Below, piece after piece: positions 16,474 to 24,234 of a stretch of DNA of 60,681 nucleotides. This DNA comes from Bacillota bacterium. Lineage in GTDB: Bacteria; Bacillota; Sulfobacillia; JAUYEF01. Under the pieces are notes generated by a model. It worked only from the letters and a program-made list of their open reading frames with translations, was not told the origin of the DNA and made no database searches. Location of the stretch: positions 1 through 60,681 of the forward strand of contig JAUYEF010000326.1 in the NCBI GenBank assembly GCA_030691635.1. The letters are read 5' to 3'. How positions within the stretch are numbered: the stretch's first letter is position 1; every line of letters begins with the position of its first letter. The position numbers were made by a program, and so were the translations under genes.

Positions 16474-17376
16474 GTGCGCGTGACCGCAAACAGGCTCATT
16501 GAGAATCTGATGTACGATCTCAGGCGGGCTGCGGCGCGCCTGGAGCAGAGGGAGACACAACTGTCTTCACTGAAACAGCTCAACCGGCCATCCGATGACC
16601 CCGCCGGCTGTCTTGACGCGCTCAGGCTCAAGAGGTGCATCCTCGATACCGCCAGATACAAAGAGAACATCGATGACGCCCAGCGGTGGCTCGACATGAC
16701 TGAGGATGTCACGTCAAGCCTCACCGCGGTCTCCCGGTCGGCGATGGACCTGGCGACCAGAGCTGCGTCCCAGACTCTGCCGGTAGAGTCGCGGCAGGCC
16801 CTGGCGCTGCAGGTGGACCAGCTGATCCGGCAGAGCATAGACACAGCGAACCACAGCACCGGGACAAGGCCGCTGTTGTCCGGCTACGAGACACGCAGCC
16901 TGCCGGTCCAGGCCACAAAGACGGGCAGCGAGATCACTGGGGTCACCTTCTCCGGTGATGACGGGAAGATAGTCAGGCAGGTGGGCCCAAATGCGACCAT
17001 GGAGGTCAACTCGCTCGTTGCGGAGACACTGGGCCCGGCCGGGTCAAGCCTCGTAGAGGACATGATCTGCCTCCGAGACGCCATCAAGTCGGCAGACTCG
17101 GCCGCCATCAGCGGCGCCGCTCAACGAGTCAACGAGCACCACACTCGGCTTGTGGCGATCATGGGCGAGATAGGCGCAAAGGGCAACCGTCTTGAACTCA
17201 TGCGCGAACGCTACTCTCAGGAGGAAATCACTCTTTCCGGCCTCCTGTCGCGTATCGAAGATACGGATATAGCTGAGTGCACGGTCAGGGTCCAGGCCGC
17301 TGCCCATTCTTACGCGACGGTGCTGGCGGTGGGAGCCAGGATAGTGACGCCGACGCTGGTCGACTTCCTCAGGTAG
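16474..17376 (+). CDS. flgL: Flagellar hook-associated protein 3 (FlgL)
   Basis: FlgL is the second junction protein, flagellin-like in fold. The N-terminus MRVTANRLIENLMYDLRRA, with QLNRPSDDPAGCLDALRLKR, is diagnostic. The C-terminal coiled-coil LLSRIEDTDIAECTVRVQ with LAVGARIVTPTLVDFLR ends like flagellin. GTG 16474 has GGGGTGATG about 7 bases upstream. A 300-residue length is normal. The next gene is fliW, whose product partners flagellin. Confidence 0.93.
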   Translation: MRVTANRLIENLMYDLRRAAARLEQRETQLSSLKQLNRPSDDPAGCLDALRLKRCILDTARYKENIDDAQRWLDMTEDVTSSLTAVSRSAMDLATRAASQTLPVESRQALALQVDQLIRQSIDTANHSTGTRPLLSGYETRSLPVQATKTGSEITGVTFSGDDGKIVRQVGPNATMEVNSLVAETLGPAGSSLVEDMICLRDAIKSADSAAISGAAQRVNEHHTRLVAIMGEIGAKGNRLELMRERYSQEEITLSGLLSRIEDTDIAECTVRVQAAAHSYATVLAVGARIVTPTLVDFLR

Positions 17377-17461
17377 GGGTGCCGGTTGCGGGCTTCGTCA
17401 TCTAAGGATGCCGGGACTTCCTCAGGCAGCAAACGGGTCAAGCAGCAACGGGGGGAACTGA

Positions 17462-17911
17462 ATGCACATGGTGAGAACCTCGAGATTCGGTGAGGTCAGG
17501 TACGACCCCGGCAGGGTCATCACGTTCGCCCGCGGGATACTGGGCTTTGAGGGCACAAGCAGGTACATCCTCTTGAACTGCAAGGCGTGCGACCAGTTCA
17601 AATGGCTACAGTCGATCGAAGATCCTGCGCTGGCATTCCTGCTATATGACCCATCCCCGGATTTCCCCGACTACTGGCCCCCGGTCAACTCGAAGGACCT
17701 GGAAGAACTGGACCTCCGGGGTCTTCAGTCCGCCATTGTCATGTGCATCGCAACTGTTCCGGGCGATCCCTCGTCCGCGACCGCGAATTTCCAGGCGCCC
17801 CTCGTCATCAATGTCGCGAGCCGCTTGGGTAAGCAGGTTGTTACGGGCCTTCCCTCGTATAAGACTAAACAGGCGATATTCCATGCGGCCCTGGAGATGA
17901 AAACGGGGTGA
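17462..17911 (+). CDS. fliW: Flagellar assembly factor FliW
   Basis: FliW binds either flagellin or CsrA; free FliW blocks CsrA and so releases flagellin mRNA for translation. The 149-residue product has FGEVRYDPGRVITFARGILGF, split here as FGEVRYDPGRVITF and GILGFE, and the C-terminal NVASRLGKQVV region of the family. ATG 17462 has the SD CGGGGGG. It is directly followed by csrA, the classical antagonist pair. No flagellin gene follows in this window. Confidence 0.93.
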   Translation: MHMVRTSRFGEVRYDPGRVITFARGILGFEGTSRYILLNCKACDQFKWLQSIEDPALAFLLYDPSPDFPDYWPPVNSKDLEELDLRGLQSAIVMCIATVPGDPSSATANFQAPLVINVASRLGKQVVTGLPSYKTKQAIFHAALEMKTG

Positions 17912-17935
17912 ATGGAATGGGAGGGTCCTGTAGAG

Positions 17936-18211
17936 ATGCTCGTACTGACCAGGAAGGTCGAAGAGAGCGTCCTGATCGGCGACAACATTGAGGTCAAGGT
18001 TCTGCAGGTCAAGGGCAGCGGAAAGCAGGCATCGGTGCGGTTGGGCATCGTCGCTCCCGAAGGTATCAGGGTCCTCCGGAGAGAGGTCCTGATAGAGACG
18101 ACCGAGGAGAACCGCCGGGCAGCCAGATCGATCGCGCCGGAACTGTCCGATGTCGAGCCGGCACAAGCAACCGTCAGCCCGGAAAAGACCGGCCCGGCAA
18201 AGCGGAACTAA
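17936..18211 (+). CDS. csrA: Carbon storage regulator CsrA
   Basis: CsrA is a dimeric RNA-binding protein that blocks translation at GGA-containing leaders, in Gram-positives mainly hag. The 91-residue product begins MLVLTRKVEESVLIGDNIEV, with the core VRLGIVAPEGIRVLRREVL and an extended Pro/Ala tail. ATG 17936 is chosen over ATG 17912 because the family starts exactly there and GGGAGGG (17920-17926) is the SD. A terminator overlaps its end. Confidence 0.95.
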   Translation: MLVLTRKVEESVLIGDNIEVKVLQVKGSGKQASVRLGIVAPEGIRVLRREVLIETTEENRRAARSIAPELSDVEPAQATVSPEKTGPAKRN

Positions 18212-18224
18212 CCAGCCGGTTTTT
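18184..18224 (+). terminator. Terminator of the fliW-csrA operon
   Basis: The strand AAAGACCGGC (ending 18193) pairs with GCCGGTTTTT (18215-18224), with one G-U pair and a 21-base loop, ending in T residues. It overlaps the csrA stop. Confidence 0.55.
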
Positions 18225-18308
18225 GAGGGCGGTCCCAGCGGATTCCGGCGCCATGACGCCGTACGCTGTGGTATTTCCGGCCTATAATTCCAGCAACTTG
18301 CCCAGAAG

Positions 18309-18337
18309 TTGACGCGCTAATGTACATATGCTATAGT
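18309..18337 (+). promoter_or_regulatory. Sigma-A promoter of the cold-shock gene
   Basis: TTGACG (18309-18314) and TATAGT (18332-18337) are separated by 17 bases. The resulting leader of about 60 bases precedes the csp start, as is common for cold-shock genes. Confidence 0.7.
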
Positions 18338-18402
18338 TGCATCATGGTCCGGTAGGTAAAAATCGAGAACTGGACCAATAAGTGCAGGAGGAATGCTGTC
18401 GA

Positions 18403-18606
18403 ATGTTTGGCAGGGTAAAATGGTTTAATCCGGAAAAGGGCTATGGCTTCATCGAAAGAGAAGATGGCGGTGACGTGTTCGTACACTACTCGGCCATCAC
18501 CATGGAGGGGTTCAAGACCCTTAATGAAGGCGACCGGGTTGCGTTCGATATAGTCGAAGGCCCCAGGGGCCCGCAGGCAGCCAACGTAGTCAAGGCTGAG
18601 GAGTAA
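18403..18606 (+). CDS. Cold-shock protein (CspA family)
   Basis: This single-stranded RNA/DNA-binding OB-fold protein of 67 residues carries RNP1 KGYGFIE and RNP2 VFVHYSAI, with the family start [16 protein letters not shown] 18403 has AGGAGGA about 10 bases upstream. It has its own promoter and terminator, so it is a monocistronic unit inserted between csrA and hpf, where B. subtilis carries hag, fliD and fliS. Confidence 0.95.
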   Translation: MFGRVKWFNPEKGYGFIEREDGGDVFVHYSAITMEGFKTLNEGDRVAFDIVEGPRGPQAANVVKAEE

Positions 18607-18632
18607 AGCAAGTCCATAACCCATGCGCTGAG

Positions 18633-18660
18633 ACCCCGGTTATCCGGGGTTTTCTCTTTT
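18633..18660 (+). terminator. Intrinsic terminator after csp
   Basis: ACCCCGG (18633-18639), a TTAT loop and CCGGGGT (18644-18650) are followed by TTTCTCTTTT. This is a classical strong terminator. Confidence 0.85.
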
Positions 18661-18810
18661 GCGCAAACCGGTGACGGCGCCCGGGCGGTCCGGTCGCCCG
18701 TGGTAGCAGATAGTGGCAGTACGGATTGTTGCCTCATCTGGAAGGAATCGGGGGGCTTCGGGGGAATATAAAATGAAGAGGCGCAGAGGCATAAAGGGGG
18801 TCTAAACCTG

Positions 18811-19326
18811 GTGCGGATAACTGTTCGTGGAAAGAACATGGATGTGCCCCAGGCTGTCAAGGAGTACGCAGAGAAAAAGATCGGGAAGATGGAGAAGTAC
18901 TTCGGAGGGGCCGTCACTGCTCAGGTGACGGTCAGCATCGAGAAGGAACGGCACATCGTGGAAGTCACCATGCCTCTGAACGGAATGCTCGTAAGGGGTG
19001 AGGAGAAAGCTCAGGACCTGTTCTCGGCGGTCGACCTCGTTGTTGAGAAGATAGAAAAGCAGATCGATAAGTACCGGACGCGGATGAACAATAGGAGGTC
19101 ACGGTCGTCCGTGAGGGCGAGCGGCAGCGCTAAGGAGTTCGAGGAGCTGGACGTCGTAAAGGTCAAGCATTTCCCGCTCAAGCCCATGTCCGTCGACGAA
19201 GCGATCATGCAGATGAACCTGCTCGGGCACGACTTCTTCGTGTTCCGCGACTCGGATACGGAAGCGACCGCGGTCGTGTACAAGAGGAAGGAAGGCAACT
19301 ACGGGTTGCTCGTGCCTGAGCAGTAG
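18811..19326 (+). CDS. hpf: Long-form ribosome hibernation promoting factor HPF
   Basis: HPF long form dimerises 70S ribosomes into silent 100S particles in stationary phase. Residues 1-95 are the S30AE domain (MRITVRGKNMDVPQAVKEYA), followed by a linker. Residues 115-171 are the dimerising tail (VVKVKHFPLKPMSVDEAIMQ, LLGHDFFVFRD). GTG 18811 gives 171 residues, the usual long-form size. The position upstream of secA matches yvyD in Bacillus, though here other genes intervene. Confidence 0.95.
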   Translation: MRITVRGKNMDVPQAVKEYAEKKIGKMEKYFGGAVTAQVTVSIEKERHIVEVTMPLNGMLVRGEEKAQDLFSAVDLVVEKIEKQIDKYRTRMNNRRSRSSVRASGSAKEFEELDVVKVKHFPLKPMSVDEAIMQMNLLGHDFFVFRDSDTEATAVVYKRKEGNYGLLVPEQ

Positions 19327-19368
19327 CGCTCGTGCCTCAGCGATAGCGGAAGAAGCGTGCAGCACCGG

Positions 19369-19398
19369 GAGAAGGGCCACCATGGCCCTTCTCGTTTT
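19369..19398 (+). terminator. Intrinsic terminator after hpf
   Basis: GAGAAGGGCCA (19369-19379) pairs with TGGCCCTTCTC (19383-19393), an 11-bp perfect stem, followed by GTTTT. Confidence 0.85.
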
Positions 19399-19449
19399 GT
19401 CCCATACCCCTGTGATATAATGCAGGTGCACACGTAGGGGGTTGGACAC

Positions 19450-20577
19450 TTGATCGACCAGAAGGTAAGTGTCGTCATCTTCGAGGGAGGCGGGGCCAAG
19501 AGTCCCATCGAGGAGACAATGGGGGAAGTACGGAAGCAAGTAACCCTCGACACGATAGAGAAATTCCGTCGCATCAGGGAGATCGACGAGATCATCCTGT
19601 GCACCAACCACGTCGACCTCGCTGAAGAAGCCGGCTCCCTCGGGGCTCAGATCGATTTCGACGACGACATCGCCGCATACCACTTCGGCACACGGTTGAC
19701 CAACCTCGTGAACGACCGGAAACTGGAGAATGTCATCTACATGGGCGGGGTCTCCGCGCCCCTGATCCGTGAGGATGAGATGGCCCAGGTCGCGATCGAC
19801 CTGAAGGAACGCAAGAATGTCGTCATAACGAACAACATCCAGTCGGCCGACCTCATAGCCTGGTCACCAGGCAAAGCGATCAACTACATAGAGCCTCCCC
19901 CAAACGATAACATCCTGGGCCTGCTGCTGCGCGGCATAGGCATGAAGCGCATGTTGATCCCGAACTCACCTCGCGTCAATTTCGACCTGGACACGCCGAC
20001 CGATATTCTGATCTATGGTTTGCAGGAAGAAGCGGGATCCCGCTCCAGGGCGGCGATCAGGGAACTCGACTGGGACGACTCGGTCGTGCGCGAGGCCGCG
20101 AAGGTCTTCGGCACCACTGAGGCGCATGTGGTGCTCACCGGCCGTGTCGGGCCTCCCGTGATGCAGTTCATCAGCATGAACCTGATCTGCCACCTGAGGG
20201 TCTACTCGGAGGAGAGGGGCATGAAAGCCCTGGGGCGCGAGGACAGGGGCGAAGTCATATCCTTCGTAGGACGCCTGATCGACCTCGCGGGCCCTGAAGG
20301 CTTCTTCAAGATCCTGGCCGAGATGTGCCAGGTGGCGTTCATCGACACGCGCGTGATCTTCGCCCATAAGAAGATCCAGCCGAGCGACTGGGACAGGTTC
20401 AACTCCGATCTTGGTCGCGCTGAGCTTGTACAGGACAAATTCGTCAAGGAATTCACCGAAGCGGCCCGGAAAGCCCCGTTCCCGGTGGTGCTCGGCGGCC
20501 ACTCGCTGATTTCCGGAGGCATCTGGCTCCTGGCTGAGGCGATCGCTGAAGAGCGAAGGAAGACCCAGGCTTACTAG
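19450..20577 (+). CDS. Unrecognised protein, nucleotidyltransferase-like N-terminus
   Basis: I do not recognise this 375-residue soluble protein. The first 110 residues (VVIFEGGGAKSP, EIDEIILCTNHVDLAEEAG, LGAQIDFDDDIAAYHFGTRL, NVIYMGGVSAPLI) have the rhythm of a GT-A nucleotidyltransferase fold like MobA/CofC, but a clear sugar-nucleotide motif is lacking. A middle part holds NFDLDTPTDILI, a pattern seen at the metal site of such enzymes. The C-half is helical and ends in GGHSLISGGIWLLAEA. TTG 19450 has AGGGGG about 8 bases upstream. It is flanked by terminators, so it is likely transcribed alone. Function remains open. Confidence 0.75.
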   Translation: MIDQKVSVVIFEGGGAKSPIEETMGEVRKQVTLDTIEKFRRIREIDEIILCTNHVDLAEEAGSLGAQIDFDDDIAAYHFGTRLTNLVNDRKLENVIYMGGVSAPLIREDEMAQVAIDLKERKNVVITNNIQSADLIAWSPGKAINYIEPPPNDNILGLLLRGIGMKRMLIPNSPRVNFDLDTPTDILIYGLQEEAGSRSRAAIRELDWDDSVVREAAKVFGTTEAHVVLTGRVGPPVMQFISMNLICHLRVYSEERGMKALGREDRGEVISFVGRLIDLAGPEGFFKILAEMCQVAFIDTRVIFAHKKIQPSDWDRFNSDLGRAELVQDKFVKEFTEAARKAPFPVVLGGHSLISGGIWLLAEAIAEERRKTQAY

Positions 20578-20586
20578 TACGAACAG

Positions 20587-20615
20587 GCCCCCGCTACGCA
20601 CACGCGCACGGGGGC
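20587..20615 (+). terminator. GC-rich hairpin after the unrecognised gene
   Basis: GCCCCCG (20587-20593) pairs with CGGGGGC (20609-20615). It is a plausible terminator by position, but no T-run follows. Confidence 0.45.
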
Positions 20616-20731
20616 GATTCTGTCCCACAAGATGCGACCAGCGTAGCACAATATGGCAGAATTGGGAGGAATCTAGTTCTCCTGGTCGAAACACCTACAA
20701 TGCTTAGGATCCAGATCATGGAGGACACTGG

Positions 20732-21373
20732 ATGGCTAGCTCTCGCGACGACCAGCTAGAGAAGATTGTAGGCCGGGTCAAGGATGTGCTCCGGGCTAAA
20801 GTCATCAGAGACGAAGGCGGCTCCGTCAGGGAAGTCCGGGTCCTGACGAACGAGGCAAAGAGCGTGCAGAAAATCACTCGCGATGTGGCTTCTGCCATCA
20901 GATCTCAGGGCGAAGAGGTAGACGCAGGCAGCATTCGCATTTCGCAAATGGCGAACGAGGACTGGTCTGAGATCGCGGGAGCGCGGCTCAAGCTTAAGTC
21001 GGTGTCCTTCGAGTCATCGGTGAGCGCTGCTGAGTCGAGAGTGACGCTTGTTCACGGTGACCAGGCCATATACGGTGTGGCAGCCGGGTCGGCCAGCTCA
21101 AAAGAGTCGCTCAGGATCGTCGCTCGCGCTACCCTGGAGGCAGCCAAGTCCTGCATTGATCCAAGCCCGGGCATGTTCGTCGAAGGCGTCATCGTAGCCG
21201 ACATGATCAATGCGAAGGTCGTGTTGGTCCTGGTATCCGTTTTCGGTCCGGACGGTGTTGAGTATTTGAGCGGTTCGTGTCCGGTGAGAATCGACGACAG
21301 AGATGCGACGGCACGTGCGACCCTTAGCGCCATCAACCGGAAATTTGCGCTGCTCGTAAGGGGAAATGATTGA
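20732..21373 (+). CDS. Unrecognised soluble protein of 213 residues
   Basis: No family is recognised. The product is soluble, with a charged helical N-terminus (DDQLEKIVGRVKDVLRAKVI, VREVRVLTNEAKSVQKITRD). A second alpha/beta half has repeated small strands (AAESRVTLVHGDQAIYGVAA, INAKVVLVLVSVFGPDGVEY). No catalytic motif stands out. Codon use and a clean ATG start support a real gene. It lies directly upstream of the peptide/HD-GYP block, which may hint at a shared regulatory role. Confidence 0.7.
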   Translation: MASSRDDQLEKIVGRVKDVLRAKVIRDEGGSVREVRVLTNEAKSVQKITRDVASAIRSQGEEVDAGSIRISQMANEDWSEIAGARLKLKSVSFESSVSAAESRVTLVHGDQAIYGVAAGSASSKESLRIVARATLEAAKSCIDPSPGMFVEGVIVADMINAKVVLVLVSVFGPDGVEYLSGSCPVRIDDRDATARATLSAINRKFALLVRGND

Positions 21374-21399
21374 TAGCGAATAGTCGATGACAAATCTTG

Positions 21400-21490
21400 G
21401 ACCGGCGGGCTGCAAAGCCGAGAGTGTTACAGCGGAGCGCAACCATCCCGACCTAGCGAAACCCGGGAGGTTTGCGTCACGGGGGATTGC
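21400..21490 (+). promoter_or_regulatory. Structured leader candidate before the small peptide
   Basis: GGCT-GCAA-AGCC (a stem with a GNRA tetraloop) is followed by AAACC-CGGGA-GGTTT, and then an SD (CGGGGG) that can pair with TCCCG inside the next reading frame. The stretch has several G-rich conserved-looking pieces (CCGAGAG, CCCGGGAG) but matches no riboswitch I can name. It may be a regulatory RNA controlling the peptide gene and the HD-GYP genes. Confidence 0.35.
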
Positions 21491-21492
21491 CC

Positions 21493-21570
21493 ATGTCCCG
21501 TCTTGCGAAAGTTGTTCTCGCTCTGTTGGCTCTGGTTCTGGCCGGTGGAGCAAACATTCAGTGGGGCTAG
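21493..21570 (+). CDS. Small hydrophobic peptide (25 residues)
   Basis: ATG 21493, with a GGGGG SD about 8 bases upstream, encodes a basic start (MSRLAK), a hydrophobic core (VVLALLALVLAGG) and a polar end (ANIQWG). This looks like a signal-peptide-like or membrane micro-protein; a secreted signalling pro-peptide is possible. It sits behind a structured leader and 50 bases before the first HD-GYP gene. No family is recognised, and a chance frame cannot be excluded. Confidence 0.45.
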   Translation: MSRLAKVVLALLALVLAGGANIQWG

Positions 21571-21622
21571 TCACTAGCTAATTAACGGCCGTCGGTCCAA
21601 GTTCCCAAGAGGGTGCGCTTTC

Positions 21623-22942
21623 TTGAAATCGTTACCGCCCGCGCTACGCTTCTACGTAGTTTCAGTCATAGCAGCCGGAATCGGTCTATTAGTTGTGTTA
21701 AGGCCGGTAGTAACTTCAACTACACTGCCGGGCGTCGTTTTTTTTGTGCTTCTAGCTTTTGTGTCTGAGATGCTGCCGGTGCCCCTGCCCAACCGTGAAG
21801 CGACGATATCCGTCGGTTTTGTCGTCATCTACGCGTCGATCCTCCTCTTTGGCCCGAGGGAGGGCGCCTGGATAGCTGCGCTCGGCACGATACGGCTCAA
21901 GGACCTCAGCGGCAAGGTCAAGCCTCACATCGTGCTGTTCAACAGGGCGCTCCTGGGCATCTGCGGCGGGCTGGCCGGGCTCGTGTTTCTCTGGACAGGC
22001 GGCGTGCCCTACATCGTGGTCGGCGGCGGGCCGCTCATCCCGGCCGTGCTTGCGGGGCTTGTCTACATCACGGTCAACACGGTGCTCATGGTGGGCGTCA
22101 TGGCTCTCCAGAGCAAGGTGCCCCCGCTCCGGATGTTCCTTGAGAACTTCCGGTGGATGCTGCCCAACCTGGTGGTATACGAGCCGCTCGGCGCCATGCT
22201 CGCACAGGTGTACCTGAGACAGGGTCGACCGGCCGTCGCCCTGTTCCTTGTGCCGCTGCTGGTGGCAAGATGCTCGTTCCAGCTCTATATCAAGATGCGG
22301 ACTGCCTACGTGGAGACGATTTCCACTCTCACCGCGTCTCTCGATGCCAAGGACCCTTCGACGCTTGGCCATTCAGAACGCGTCGCCCGGTATGCGACGG
22401 AAATCGGACGGAAGATGGGGCTGGACTACCAGCAACTGGACCTGTTGCGGTACGTGGGCATCCTCCACGATATCGGCAAGATCGGTATCCGGGACGCCAT
22501 CCTGAAGAAGCCGGGGCGGTTCACCGCCGAGGAGTACGAAGAGATGAAGAAGCATCCCGGGCTGGGCGCCGGCATCATAGTCGGCATCAAGAGCCTTGGC
22601 ACAGCGTCCAGCTGGGTGCGCCATCACCATGAGAGATACGACGGCAACGGCTTCCCGGACCACCTGCAGGACGGCAACATACCCCTCGGGGCAAGGATCA
22701 TCGCCGTGGCCGATTCGCTGGATGCGATCACCTCAAAACGCGTGTACAAGCCCGCGATGGAATGGGAGACGGCTATAGCTGAGATGCAGCGGTGCTCAGG
22801 CACTCAGTTCGACCCAGAAGTCGTGCGGGTGTTTGTCAGCGTCGCCGACGCGCTCAAGCCGGACGGGCCTCCGCCTCAGGCCGCTGAGGTGGAAGGTGCG
22901 CGGCGTGAGGCCGCGGCGACGAAGGGAGGGGATGGCGCGTGA
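21623..22942 (+). CDS. Membrane HD-GYP phosphodiesterase 1
   Basis: HD-GYP proteins hydrolyse c-di-GMP. Residues 1-215 form about seven hydrophobic helices; residues 235-415 are the HD-GYP domain with GHSERV, ILHDIGK (280-286), a HHHER motif (332-336) and DGNGFP (340-345; Phe replaces the GYP Tyr). Further metal ligands are in ARIIAVADSLDAITSKR. The metal and catalytic residues look complete, so activity is likely. TTG 21623 has GAGGG about 10 bases upstream. The next HD-GYP starts inside its stop (GTGA). Confidence 0.9.
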   Translation: MKSLPPALRFYVVSVIAAGIGLLVVLRPVVTSTTLPGVVFFVLLAFVSEMLPVPLPNREATISVGFVVIYASILLFGPREGAWIAALGTIRLKDLSGKVKPHIVLFNRALLGICGGLAGLVFLWTGGVPYIVVGGGPLIPAVLAGLVYITVNTVLMVGVMALQSKVPPLRMFLENFRWMLPNLVVYEPLGAMLAQVYLRQGRPAVALFLVPLLVARCSFQLYIKMRTAYVETISTLTASLDAKDPSTLGHSERVARYATEIGRKMGLDYQQLDLLRYVGILHDIGKIGIRDAILKKPGRFTAEEYEEMKKHPGLGAGIIVGIKSLGTASSWVRHHHERYDGNGFPDHLQDGNIPLGARIIAVADSLDAITSKRVYKPAMEWETAIAEMQRCSGTQFDPEVVRVFVSVADALKPDGPPPQAAEVEGARREAAATKGGDGA

Positions 22943-24234
22943 AAGGCTCTCCTTCCTCGTACAGGGTGGTCGCGCCCCTGCTTTTTGTGCTGGCAGGACT
23001 GTCGGCGGCGTTTTCGCTGTTCGCTCTGACCGAAGACCTCTGGATCGGCGCCGGATTCATACTGATCACCCTTGGTGTGGCGCGGATCATACCTCTGGAC
23101 CTTCCTGGTGGGAGCCAGATCAACCTGGCGCCCGCCGTGGAAATAGCCGGCGCCCTGGCGATCGGCCCCGTAGTCTCGGCGGCGAGTTTCGTCGGACGCG
23201 GGCTCGCGCGCCTGTTCCAGAACTGGGGCCAGCAGCGGAAGATCGATCTCCACCAGCTTCTCTTCGATGTGACGGCGGAAAGCCTGGCGTCGTTCGTCGC
23301 GGGGTGGTACGCGCGGCGCGCCCTGGCAGGGACGCCGTCCGTCGCCACCATGGTGACACCGGTTGTCTGCGGGCTTGTCTACCTGACGGGACGGGAAGCG
23401 CTCGCGTCGGTCCTCAGCGCGCTGAGGTACCAGCTGAACGCCTTCGCGCTGTTCCTTCGGAGACTTGTCCATGGCGCCGGCAGGATGGCGTTACAGCTCG
23501 CCGTTGGGCTCGCGACGTACCTGATGTACAGGCTGATACCATTGACCGGCGGCACGCTGCTGGGATTTGTCGTGTTTGGACTCCTCGTCACGTACGCGGC
23601 AAAGCTGTACCTGGACATGAGGGCCATCTATTGGAGCACTCTTCTCGCGCTCATACCCGCCATTGAGGGGGAGTTCGAGTACGGTGAGGGCCATTCTAAG
23701 AGAGTGGCGACCTATGGCGCCGCGATGGCTCGGAAGCTCTTGCTGATAGAGGATGACGTGTTCGGGGTGTACGTGGGCGCTCTCGCCCACGACGTCGGCA
23801 TGGCGGGAATAGACGACAGGATAGTGAACAAGCAGGGCGCTCTCTCGGCGGAGGAATTCTCCGAGATCCAGCGTCATGTGGAGACCGGCGCAAACATCGT
23901 GCAGAAAGTGCCCTTCCTGAAGCCTGCGGTCGGTATCGTAAAGCACCACCATGAGAGGTGGGACGGCCTCGGCTATCCTGGTGGTGTCAAGGGACTGGGT
24001 ATTCCTCTCGGCGCAAGGATTGTGGCGGTAGCGGACGCGTTTGACGCCATGACGTCGAAGAGGCCCTATAGGGAGCAGCGGGGGCCTGAGGCGGCGCTGG
24101 AGGAATTGGGGAAGCACGCAGGCACGCAGTTCGATCCGGGCGTCGTCGCGGTGTTGAGGCGGGCCGTACATGAGGAGCTGAGGTGGGGCCGGGATGTTTT
24201 TGAGCGCTACTATTCTATGGATCTTAGTAGCTAA
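22939..24234 (+). CDS. Membrane HD-GYP protein 2
   Basis: This 431-residue paralogue of the preceding protein has similar membrane helices (1-225) and an HD-GYP domain. The motifs are GHSKRV, LAHDVGM (282-288), KHHHERWDGLGYP (GYP at 345-347) and ARIVAVADAFDAMTSKRPY. The HDIGK lysine is replaced by methionine, a residue normally invariant in active members, so activity may be altered. It overlaps the upstream gene by four bases and the downstream DUF5317 gene by 41 bases, so all three are cotranscribed. Confidence 0.88.
   Translation: MKGSPSSYRVVAPLLFVLAGLSAAFSLFALTEDLWIGAGFILITLGVARIIPLDLPGGSQINLAPAVEIAGALAIGPVVSAASFVGRGLARLFQNWGQQRKIDLHQLLFDVTAESLASFVAGWYARRALAGTPSVATMVTPVVCGLVYLTGREALASVLSALRYQLNAFALFLRRLVHGAGRMALQLAVGLATYLMYRLIPLTGGTLLGFVVFGLLVTYAAKLYLDMRAIYWSTLLALIPAIEGEFEYGEGHSKRVATYGAAMARKLLLIEDDVFGVYVGALAHDVGMAGIDDRIVNKQGALSAEEFSEIQRHVETGANIVQKVPFLKPAVGIVKHHHERWDGLGYPGGVKGLGIPLGARIVAVADAFDAMTSKRPYREQRGPEAALEELGKHAGTQFDPGVVAVLRRAVHEELRWGRDVFERYYSMDLSS

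Noticed and set aside
21400..21490. ykkC/guanidine-type riboswitch suggested by CCGAGAG and CCCGGGAG
   Set aside because: The order, spacing and the ACGG core of that class are missing; kept only as an unnamed structured leader candidate.
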